DNA from: Neoarius graeffei
Lineage: Eukaryota > Chordata > Actinopteri > Siluriformes > Ariidae
Assembly (NCBI RefSeq): GCF_027579695.1
Contig: NC_083590.1
Span: 17,528,446-17,592,445 of the forward strand
DNA: 64,000 bases
Direction: 5' to 3'
Shown: in pieces, positions 56,701-64,000 of the stretch
Layout of the letters: each line of letters begins with the position of its first letter
Position numbering within the stretch: position 1 is the stretch's first letter
Notes under the pieces: model-generated
Seen by the model: only the letters and a program-made list of their open reading frames with translations
What the model was told of the DNA's origin: nothing
Database searches by the model: none
Made by a program: the position numbers and the translations under genes

Positions 56701-58161
56701 ACATGGGCTCCAATTATTACAGTTTAAGATCACAGTGTTTCTGACTGGATTCCACAGAGTTCTTTATAATGTTCTCACTGTGCATTTGTTTTATTCTCCT
56801 GTATGTTTTCTATAATCTAATCAGTCTCTATGAAATAACAGCAGAGAGGTTTATAATACCAGTGCATCAGTGTCACAGTCATGGTGTTGGGTTTGATCTT
56901 ACCCTGCATCTGTGATGATGATCTTTTCTCTTCTGTCTCCTGCTTTCTGTAAATCACTGGGAACAAAAATTGTTGCTGTTAAAGAGAATAATTTTCATCC
57001 TACAATCTAAACTTCAGCTCTAATTTTACTACAATAATCCTTTATGAGTGCATTAACATTTAGAGAGCACAGTGCTGAATACAAAACGACAAAAATATTG
57101 CAGAACTGGAGAAAAAGTACCTGCCCCAGTTTTAATTTGAGTTTCTCGTTTTTCTTTCCTATATGGTCATTAGGGATGGAACAGAATATCACTCCATCAT
57201 GCAGAATGAACAGATAATGTGTTTTAAATTGATACAAAAGCAGATGTGTATTTTTCAGAAAGCCAGTCAGAAATGTTCAGAGGTATAAAACCTGTAACTG
57301 GATCCAGAATTATACTCCACCCTGGATGATCCACCAGTCCATCATTTTAGGGGCAATTTAGTGATCAGTCGACCTACTGACATGTTTTTGGGAGGTGGGA
57401 GTTCAGGTTGAGGAAAATGCTGATCTTCATTATTATTAATAAATACTGTAATGTCAGTGATGTGATTTATGGTAAATAGTCATTGTGTTCATACAAAGGG
57501 TTTCCATTTTCTATTATATTTTACAGAAACACTCAGACACATCGCTTTTCATGGAGACACGGCCAAGTAACAGTGATCTCTATGGGGCCGTTTTGTTTAA
57601 TACAAAACAACAATGTTGTTACTTTGCACTTACTATTAATTTTAGAATCAGTGTTGATTCTGTTTCATGACATTTTATTGCATATTTATTTTCTCTTAGA
57701 ACAGTTCAATGTTTATTATTATTAGTAGTAGTAGTAGTATTAGTATTAGTAGTAGTAGTCGTAGTAGTAATCGCCATTAGATTTTCTTTTTTGCTTATAT
57801 TCGCATTTCTTGCTTCAGCATTTAAGACATTACCTGTCAGACATTTTGACCTTTATAAATGTTTGCACTTTTTCCTCTAAAGCTTTGAATGAAAGTATTT
57901 GTTATATCACTGAAGACCAAGAAGCTATTGTATAATATAAACTGTGTAGTAGAATGATAGGCACTATAATATATATTCAATCAAAATAGCTGCTAATGAC
58001 AGTGTAATACAGCCTTTAACTATGAATTTAACTATGAGAATTATGGGATGTTACCTGTGAACAGATGAGGAGGCTCTATTGTTAAAGTCCAAAGGAAAAA
58101 CCATAGACCGATCACTGTTCATGGAGACACGGCTGGGTTCTGGTGGGTCTGATCTCTTCAT
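43805..58161 (-). CDS. NLRC3-like gene (FISNA-NACHT-LRR)
   Basis: Seven minus-strand exons join in phase: 58055-58161, 56903-56946, 54899-56744, 51427-51621, 50785-50958, 43982-44155, 43805-43814, about 849 residues. The first encodes [13 protein letters not shown] and [13 protein letters not shown], typical of fish NLR-C genes. The large exon has FISNA (about residues 90-170), NACHT with Walker A GVAGIGKT (about 179-186) and Walker [12 protein letters not shown] (about 247-257), then winged-helix and HD2 parts. Three LRR exons follow. No B30.2 exon was seen. Teleost NLR-C proteins are cytosolic innate immune sensors; the ligand is unknown. The first ATG follows directly on an acceptor, so a 5' leader exon lies upstream. 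The tiny last exon is the weakest part. Confidence 0.85.
43982..44155 (-). CDS. NLR exon 6, LRR
   Basis: 174 bases. The first half and the upstream intron edge are nearly identical to exon 5, which shows a recent exon duplication. The second half differs ([20 protein letters not shown]) and ends HYKLQELW, the usual close of the LRR series. Confidence 0.88.
44305..45990. repeat. Dispersed repeat in NLR intron 5, split by a SINE
   Basis: Begins AAAGGGCATATCCTGGACCA, a familiar fish repeat start. The right end is unsure. Contains GTGATGTCACGTG and GACATCATG phrases but no gene. Confidence 0.45.
45201..45577 (+). mobile_element. tRNA-derived SINE with an 11-bp target duplication
   Basis: Duplication GATAACGTTGA at 45190-45200 and 45578-45588. 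Confidence 0.93.
45991..46673. other. NLR intron 5, with a CT microsatellite
   Basis: CT tract at about 46188-46219. No exon found. Confidence 0.5.
47463..49067. mobile_element. hAT element family B, inside hAT-A copy 2
   Basis: TIRs CAGGCCCGGCGCC and GGCGCCGGGCCTG with 8-bp duplication GCCCAGCC at 47455-47462 and 49068-49075. hAT-A copy 1 shows the uninterrupted sequence at about 35902-35909. No transposase frame was found; it holds a SINE. Confidence 0.92.
47866..48245 (-). mobile_element. tRNA-derived SINE inside hAT-B
   Basis: Full-length copy with an 11-bp duplication GCGGCCAAAAT at 47855-47865 and 48246-48256. It is the innermost and youngest layer of the nest. Confidence 0.94.
49252..49779. 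mobile_element. Tc1-like MITE inside hAT-A copy 2
   Basis: Same family and same position within hAT-A as 36087-36617, so it was already there when hAT-A last moved. GT/AT/AC tracts follow to about 49825. Confidence 0.88.
50226..50784. other. NLR intron 5, partly duplicated at 34378-34594
   Basis: 50226-50405 matches 34378-34580 in reverse complement. No exon seen. Confidence 0.6.
50785..50958 (-). CDS. NLR exon 5, LRR
   Basis: 174 bases, the standard LRR exon length. Encodes [35 protein letters not shown] and [12 protein letters not shown]. Confidence 0.9.
51427..51621 (-). CDS. NLR exon 4, LRR of unusual length
   Basis: 195 bases, not the usual 174. Encodes [17 protein letters not shown], then [20 protein letters not shown] and [14 protein letters not shown]. 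The extra seven residues create two overlapping LxL starts in one repeat. Confidence 0.85.
51622..52135. other. NLR intron 3, unassigned part
   Basis: Near the right end GACTGCCCGATTGCCCGG and TTCGGGCAGG suggest an old hairpin-type repeat into which the Tc1 element inserted. No exon found. Confidence 0.4.
52136..53725 (+). mobile_element. Tc1-like transposon in NLR intron 3, transposase broken
   Basis: Ends GAGTGGTGCTTGAAAGTTTG and AAAGTTCACAAACTTATAGT. Plus-strand pieces include [30 protein letters not shown] and [11 protein letters not shown]. The first acidic block reads WMEETKIE, so the first catalytic Asp is Glu, and several frameshifts and stops follow. Older than the Tc1 copy at 40040-41646. 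Confidence 0.9.
53727..53778. repeat. GT microsatellite at a Tc1 end
   Basis: About 25 GT units starting at the right terminus of the Tc1 element. Confidence 0.95.
53779..54898. other. NLR intron 3, AT-rich, no exon seen
   Basis: No recognisable repeat or LRR exon. Confidence 0.5.
54899..56744 (-). CDS. NLR exon 3, FISNA and NACHT domains
   Basis: 1846 bases without a stop. Acceptor GGAATCCAG, donor GTAAGT. FISNA-like [25 protein letters not shown] Walker A and B, the sensor region [11 protein letters not shown], and [17 protein letters not shown] of the HD2/winged-helix part are all recognisable. Confidence 0.95.
56903..56946 (-). CDS. NLR exon 2, short linker
   Basis: 44 bases, acceptor TTTACAG, donor GTAAGA. 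Encodes [14 protein letters not shown] and links exon 1 (phase 2) to the NACHT exon (phase 1). Confidence 0.7.
56947..58054. other. NLR intron 1, with a TAG microsatellite
   Basis: TAG/TAT-type tract at about 57718-57770. No other feature. Confidence 0.5.
58055..58161 (-). CDS. NLR exon 1 (first coding), N-terminal motif
   Basis: Acceptor AACTCCAG directly before ATG, donor GTAACA. Encodes [20 protein letters not shown] and [16 protein letters not shown]. Such exons often occur in tandem in fish NLR genes; only one is seen here. Confidence 0.85.
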
Positions 58162-58290
58162 CTGGAGTTCACTGTACAACATTATAGAGGAGGCATGAGA
58201 CAGAATTTCATTTTCTCAGATATCACAATACAAAATACTGGGAGAGACAAATTTGCTGCTTATATCATGGATTGCTATATTTCTGTTTAA

Positions 58291-59738
58291 CCCTTTGATG
58301 CAAAACATATGCACACCCCTTCTAATGCACAACATGGGTCAAAAATGACCAGCATTCATTTTCCAGGTTATTTCATTCTGACTGAGTTTTTCTTTGTTCT
58401 ATTTTTTGAAACCAATTTATTTTATGATTAAATATTCCAAGTATTCTTTAAATATCTTGTTTTTAATTACCACAAATCATTAATTTAATTTTTTCTTTCC
58501 TACTTTATGAACAAAAATACTTTTTATATTACTACACATGGGTCATCCAAGTGTGATTTAAAATTAAATATCTTAATACTATAATAATAGGGTGGCATAG
58601 TGGTGTAGTGGTTAGCGCTGTCGCCTCACAGGAAGAAGGTCCGGGTTCGAGCCCCGTGGCCGGCGAGGGCCTTTCTGTGTGGAGTTTGCATGTTCTCCCC
58701 GTGGGTTTCCTCCGGGTGCTCCGGTTTCCCCCACAGTCCAACGACATGCAGGTTAGGTTAACTGGTGACTCTAAATTGACCGTAGGTGTGAATGTGAGTG
58801 TGAATGGTTGTCTGTGTCTATGTGTCAGCCCTGTGATGACCTGGCGACTTGTCCAGGGTGTACCCCGCCTTTCGCCCGTAGTCAGCTGGGATAGGCTCCA
58901 GCTTGCCTGCGACCCTGTAGAACAGGATAAAGCGGCTGGAGATAATGAGATGAGATGAGACTATAATAATAATTTGTTTCAAGTAATTAATTTAGCAGTG
59001 AATGGGGCCAGTTATTCATTTATTAACTATGTAGTTAGCTAAGCCAACTACAATAAAATTAGCTAACTAAAGTAGAATATGTCAACAGCTCGGTAGCTAA
59101 TAGTAATTACTTGTAACTTTCTGACAAGTAATCTACTCACTCTCAAGGGAACCTAAACATAATCAATTTTTTTCTAAGGTAATGTTAGAACAATTGAAAA
59201 ACATTACTGACATGTATTAGATGGGCAAAGGGCGCTGTGCTGAGCTGTGAAATGTCTGACACAAGCACAATTCACAGTTCCCACCAAATGCTGGAGTAAA
59301 TGCATGCGGGTTGTTTCTGACCCGTGTGTAAACTTGATGTAGAATTACAAAACCTGTGCTTGTTCATAACTTAAGAAAGGAAAAATAAAAATGATGATTT
59401 GTGCTAAACATAAACAATATATTTACTGCATATTTGGAAAAGTAAATGACAAAATTAATTTATTTCAAAAGTATATCATAGAAACACTCAGCCATACATG
59501 AAATAACCTGGAAAATGAATGCAGGTCGTTTTTGACCCATGTTGTGCATTAGAAGGGTAGTGATACAAAATGGGTTTTTATTCAAAAAAGGAAAAAATAA
59601 AATAAGGATGTATGATTATCAAAAACAAGTTAATTGAGGAATACCTTGAATACTGAATGATGGAATTAATTTATTGCAAAGATATAGAACATAAAAACTC
59701 AGCCGGGTCACTTTTGACCCATGTTTTGCATCAAAGGA
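58291..59738. mobile_element. Non-autonomous piggyBac-like element with TTAA duplication
   Basis: TIRs CCCTTTGATGCAAAAC and GTTTTGCATCAAAGG with TTAA at 58287-58290 and 59739-59742, the piggyBac target. A second, longer inverted pair (CTTCTAATGCACAACATGGG at about 58319 and its complement near 59538) lies inside. No transposase. A SINE interrupts it. Confidence 0.88.
58590..58959 (+). mobile_element. tRNA-derived SINE inside the piggyBac-like element
   Basis: 12-bp duplication ACTATAATAATA at 58578-58589 and 58960-58971. The body lacks a few bases around the CCGTGTCCGCG stretch seen in other copies. Confidence 0.93.
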
Positions 59739-59742
59739 TTAA

Positions 59743-60635
59743 TATTCTTTATGAGCTCTACCTCTTCTTACACACTAGGTGGCAGCACCAGAGGTCGCAG
59801 CCCACAGAGCACAGAGTTATAGAGTGGAAACCGAACTGCCTCAAAGCACGCTGACTGAACAGTCCAGAAAGAGAAGCTCATCAGAAGGAAGTGTTATGGC
59901 ACATGGGGTCAAACTCCAGGCTCACAGCCTCGTTTCATTCGGCCCACGTGAACTTGGAAACAATAAAACTGAAACAGCCTGTAGAACACGACTGCTTAAC
60001 GTTTTCACACTATCCAGAATTCACAGCAGATCTGTAGTGGAGCCATCTGAAGGTAGTTACAGTAAACCGCTGTATATACATACGCGCACTCCAGTTTCTA
60101 TCACGGCTGGATTGACCACGGTCTGAAATGCAGGTTAAAATAAACGCCTGGATTTGACACAGGATCTGAGTTTAACACCCCGACTGTATTGATATTGCAG
60201 TGGTTTGCTTTGCTGCCTTTACAAAATCAAAATAAATGTTTTACACTTTAAAATGGAATGTTTTGTGTCAGCACCGTCTCATCAGTCTGGTCCTGTGAAG
60301 CCTGGATTGGGATGTGATTCATATTTTGGCTTTAGTGTACTGCCTCATACGGCTGCATTTTTAATTTTATAAGAACATAATTTTACTAACAATGAACAGA
60401 ATCTGGCATTTTTTCAAGTGGTGACTTAACAAAAATTTAAACTGAGAATTAAAAGCTAAGTTCATCTTTTCATATATGTTCACTCCATATTTCAGATATG
60501 AACAGTTCAAGGGAGTAACTTTGATTTTGACATTGGTGGGGACATAAAAGTGATCCAAGGCAGAGCTTATGAAAGGTGTTTTTTTTTTCCATTAGCAATC
60601 ATAATTTCATGTCATGCAGATCTTATAGGTTAACG
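59743..60635. other. Upstream flank of the NLR gene, unassigned
   Basis: The first part (59755-60125) is GC-balanced and could hold the 5' leader exon on the minus strand, but no clear donor-acceptor set was found. The rest is AT-rich. Confidence 0.35.
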
Positions 60636-60830
60636 AGGGCAGCTGTGGCCTAATGGTTAGGGAGTTGGTCTTTGGATCCCAGGGTTGCTGATTCAAATCC
60701 CACCCTTACCTCTCCCTACATCTCCATCCATGACTGATGTGCCCTTGAGCAAGGCACCTAACCCAACATTGCTCCTTGTACCAAAATAGTAACAGTAAGT
60801 CGCTAAATGTAATGTAACGTCATGTAATGA
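60636..60830 (+). mobile_element. tRNA-derived SINE, second family
   Basis: GGGCAGCTGTGGCCTAATGG starts a tRNA-like head with a B-box-like GGTTGCTGATTCAAATCC, followed by CCCTTGAGCAAGGCACCTAA, a well-known fish SINE body unlike the main family here. The tail is TAATGTAATG-like. Confidence 0.75.
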
Positions 60831-61003
60831 AAGTAAAGGAGGCAACTTCAGAGTTCTCAGCTTTACTCATGCAGGATGTTAAGGGCTGCAAATTGCAACA
60901 TACTGTCAATTAACATACATCAAGAACACTGAAACACGTAAGTACACATAAATGAAATGTAAATGTTACTGATACTCAAACATAAACACAAGCAAATTAG
61001 CTC

Positions 61004-61300
61004 CTATTTGAAAGAACCAAACACATGCCTGTGCCTGTCTGTAACAGAGACAAACTGCTGGCAGATTTCTGTCAGGTCAGTATTGTCCAGTTTTCCCTGA
61101 TGGACATGGCACACACCAAGATTGTTCAGCCTTACTTGTGTCATGGTAGTTCTTAGCCATGTTTTCAGTCTCCTAAGAGCACTGAAACTTCTTTCAGCTT
61201 CAGATGATGAAATTGGGATGACTAAAAGCAGCCTGACAAGGGACTCAACTTGATCAAGCAAACCTCTCACTTCAACCCTCAAACCTCTCATTATTAGCAT
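61004..61300 (-). mobile_element. hAT transposase C-terminal (dimerisation) fragment
   Basis: The minus frame holds LLLVIPISSSEAERSFSALR, then RLKTWLRTTMTQVRLNNLGV, the conserved hAT C-terminal dimerisation block with the ERSFS motif. The upstream catalytic part was not found, so this is a truncated copy or the last exon of a longer decayed element. Confidence 0.8.
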
Positions 61301-63538
61301 TAAATATATATATATTTTTTAAATTCAATATCTGTATTGTTTGACATGGGGGGGGGGGGTCTCAAAATTCACTGACTGCCTTATTGAGACACTCATAAAT
61401 AGGCGCTACTGGTGGCATTTTCTATTCTGTAATTAAGCTCAAATTTAGTTAAAATGATATTTGGATATATAATTTAGTGATTGCCTATTATAGCATGATT
61501 ATGATTACATTGGTATTGCATTTGTAGTATAACCCCCCAATTTTTGTCTTTTTGTTGCCCCTCCATTTTCCATATTATGTCTTTTTGTTGCCTGTTTCTG
61601 TGTTCATAACGTGTGTTATGATTTTCACTGCAGATGTGCTTGTGACTTCTTTTATGTTCATGCTGCAGTTACCAATATTCGTCTGTAGGTGGCAGTAAAG
61701 GACCATGGATTTGTTGTATCTAGCCTAGCCTAGTAGTAGTAGAAAGAGGTCTCTGTAAAACGGTGAACTCAGCAGACTCAGCAGCAGACTCAGCAGCTGT
61801 CATGCTGTTGATTCTGAAATGCAAGTCGCACATCTGCATGGCCATGCAGTAGCCTACATCTGACTACTTACATTCTGTAAAACCATTAGGTCTATAAATT
61901 TAACATTCATTCATCAAGGATATTATCTAACACCAAGTTACATTGCTCCAGCATTCCTTTTCTCTGCAGACAGTATGCAGTAGCCTAGCTCTGATGCGTC
62001 CTGTCACATTGCTAAACCTGCCTAAGGAGCCTCAGCAATACTTTTATTAAGGGCTTCCATACATCAAAAGGATTTTGTTGAGTTTTTAAAGCTCGACGGA
62101 AACCCTGCACTTACATTCTTGACTTTGAAGAAGAATGAACGAATGTCTCATTTCTTGGGAGGGGGGCCGTCATCCATGATACTCAAGTCAGCATGCGAGT
62201 CGTAGGGCAAGCATGCATGGACATCGAAGTCCAGCTCAATTTGTAGGTTGATGGAGAGTGGGGGGTGCGTGGGGTAGGTCAGGTGTGTACGTGTGAGATA
62301 CGGGGGGTTGATGGGCAGGTAGTCACGGCTGCTGTGGGAAGTGTGCTGCTTTTACAGCAGATGGAGTGACAGCTGGGATAGCCAACCATGTAAGTTAGTG
62401 AGAAACAGGTAGCTAATCAGACAATGATATCTACGTTAGAGGGGGGATTATTAGCAGTGTCATACATTTAACCCTTTGTGTGCCATATAATCATTGCTCA
62501 GGTTAGGACATCGGTTTTATTGATCGTGATTACACAGTAGCGGTTGAATATTGGTAGGGACACGTCCCTAGCGTCCCTACCCAAAATTACGTCCTAGGTA
62601 AAATATTAGAACATGGCACCTTACCGCTTTTCTGAGGGTGGGGTCTCATTATCTGTGTCCAGATCACGGCTCTCCATTTTTGAATATTAGTGTCTGCACA
62701 CACAGCTCATGGACTCACTGCTGATTCCTGAAGATGCTGATTTCTTGGAGTGAATGAATTACACTCCCAAAAATTAGGAAAAAAACAAACATGCTGTTAA
62801 AATTGTAGAAAAAAAATCTTTCACATCTAATGAATTGAAAGACTCCAAACTTAAGAAGCAGGAGGATTCACAGTAAGAGTAGTTTTAATGGTTATGTAAC
62901 AGCATCATGTCCCATCAGAAGCAGAAGACGTGTACGTGTCTGTCCAGACAGGACATGAGGCGAACAGTTCAGTAATCAGGGAGGAGGATTTCTGCTGGAA
63001 AGGAGGAGACACAGTTTGAAGTCCAAGCAGGTCAGCTGTGATGCCTTCACTAATAAAGCTGAACCAAGAGGCGACTAAAATCATCTGTAGTTAATAGAAG
63101 GGCTACTTTAAGTCTAAAACTACTTTCTCTTTACCAGCATTAAATGTTTTTTTTTATTTTGAATAAATTCTGATCCAGAACTCAGTCAGTCTGAAGTCAG
63201 TTGGGATCACATGGACCGTGATATATTTTGTCAGTTGTGCTGAAAATGCTTCGACATGGCATCTTGTTTTCTGAGCCAGACTTTACTCTATTCACTAGTC
63301 CAGCTCACAGTCTCCCTGAAAGACACAGGAACAAACCAATAATAACCAAGAGTCAGCAGCTCCTTGGGTTACATTTCCTCATTTTGTTTGGTATCAGCAT
63401 GGCCAAGAACACAGAGAATCTGGAGCCTAAAACATTCCACATCAATTAAAGGTTCTAACTGCAAAGTTGAATTCTGGGTAAAATGTTCTATTTCTATTGC
63501 TATAAGAGTTTCGAGGTGTTGCGCTGCTGCTGCACACG

Positions 63539-63577
<39 letters not shown>

Positions 63578-64000
63578 CGTGTATCTTGTGTGTCAATGTT
63601 TTGCCAAAATAAAAAGTGTCCCGCATTTTACGATTCTGGAGATTGCCAAAGCAAGTGAGCAACAATATCACATGACAACCGTGGGGCATGTTTGACTTAC
63701 TTTTAACCAAAACAAGTCCACCATGTTTGCCCATTCTGACTCGGCTCTCCTGCTAGTGGAAAAGAAAAGGAAAGCCTGCCAAGTGAGTGCAACTGCAAGA
63801 TAGAGGAAGGTTACATGACATGTCATTTTTCTGGACAGATAACTAAATCATTCTAGCTAGCGCTTAGCTATCTTAGCCTTAGAATGCATGATATCACTGT
63901 ATGTGCAAAAAGAACCAGTCATAAAAAGTAAATAAACACTAATTTGCTGAGATGTCTCGGTGCTCTCGTCGGTGCGGCCATCTTATGGTGATGATACACG
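61301..64000. other. Unassigned DNA at the right edge
   Basis: Includes a short G run near 61351, a G-rich stretch at 62160-62310 and a CA microsatellite at about 63548-63575. 62550-62590 (GGTAGGGACACGTCCCTAG) is a small palindrome. No reliable exon was found. Confidence 0.4.

Noticed and set aside
60636-60720. A functional tRNA gene
   Set aside because: The head is tRNA-like but continues into a known SINE body and lacks a clean cloverleaf end.
1-64000. CRISPR arrays, bacterial operons or riboswitches
   Set aside because: The tandem arrays are micro- and minisatellites without unique spacers; gene structure is eukaryotic with introns.

Overview
This is vertebrate genomic DNA from a ray-finned fish. 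The evidence is Tc1/mariner, hAT, piggyBac and PIF/Harbinger-like elements in large numbers, a very common tRNA-derived SINE, an L2-type LINE, long CA/AT/GATA microsatellites, split genes with GT-AG introns, and teleost-type immune genes (an NLRC3-like FISNA-NACHT-LRR gene and two V-domain receptor genes). A catfish-like species is possible, but the order cannot be decided from the sequence alone. An assembly gap of 200 N lies at 34654-34853.

Layout. (1) 1-21000: two tandem, minus-strand, six-exon genes for membrane receptors with a leader, a V domain ending in a J-like Gly-x-Gly motif, a C1-type Ig domain, a transmembrane exon and two tail exons. The upstream copy (gene B, 15781-20956) is open throughout and ends in an ITIM, VQYTCL. 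The downstream copy (gene A, 2479-10762) has the same exon phases, but has a stop in the C1 exon and VEFSCW in place of the ITIM, so it looks like a decaying paralogue. (2) 21000-28400: a repeat-rich spacer with a 500-bp-armed inverted repeat and an L2 LINE split by a PIF/Harbinger-like element. (3) 28400-32020: a 39-bp minisatellite on both sides of a plus-strand gene with a DUF4806-like domain. A 340-bp TIR element inside its 48-bp coding repeats is bounded exactly by usable splice sites. (4) 32100-43800: Harbinger-like palindrome, hAT and Tc1 elements, an orphan exon and the gap. (5) 43805-58161: a minus-strand NLRC3-like gene (two N-terminal exons, one 1.85-kb FISNA/NACHT exon, three LRR exons, a short last exon). 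Its introns are swollen by a SINE that holds a hAT, which holds another hAT, which holds another SINE. (6) 58200-64000: a piggyBac-like element, a second SINE family, a hAT C-terminal fragment and unassigned DNA.

The receptor pair and the NLR gene are unrelated in sequence but both belong to fast-evolving teleost innate immunity, so the window reads as an immune-gene neighbourhood. All exon models were built by hand from splice signals, reading phase and paralogue comparison, without transcript data.
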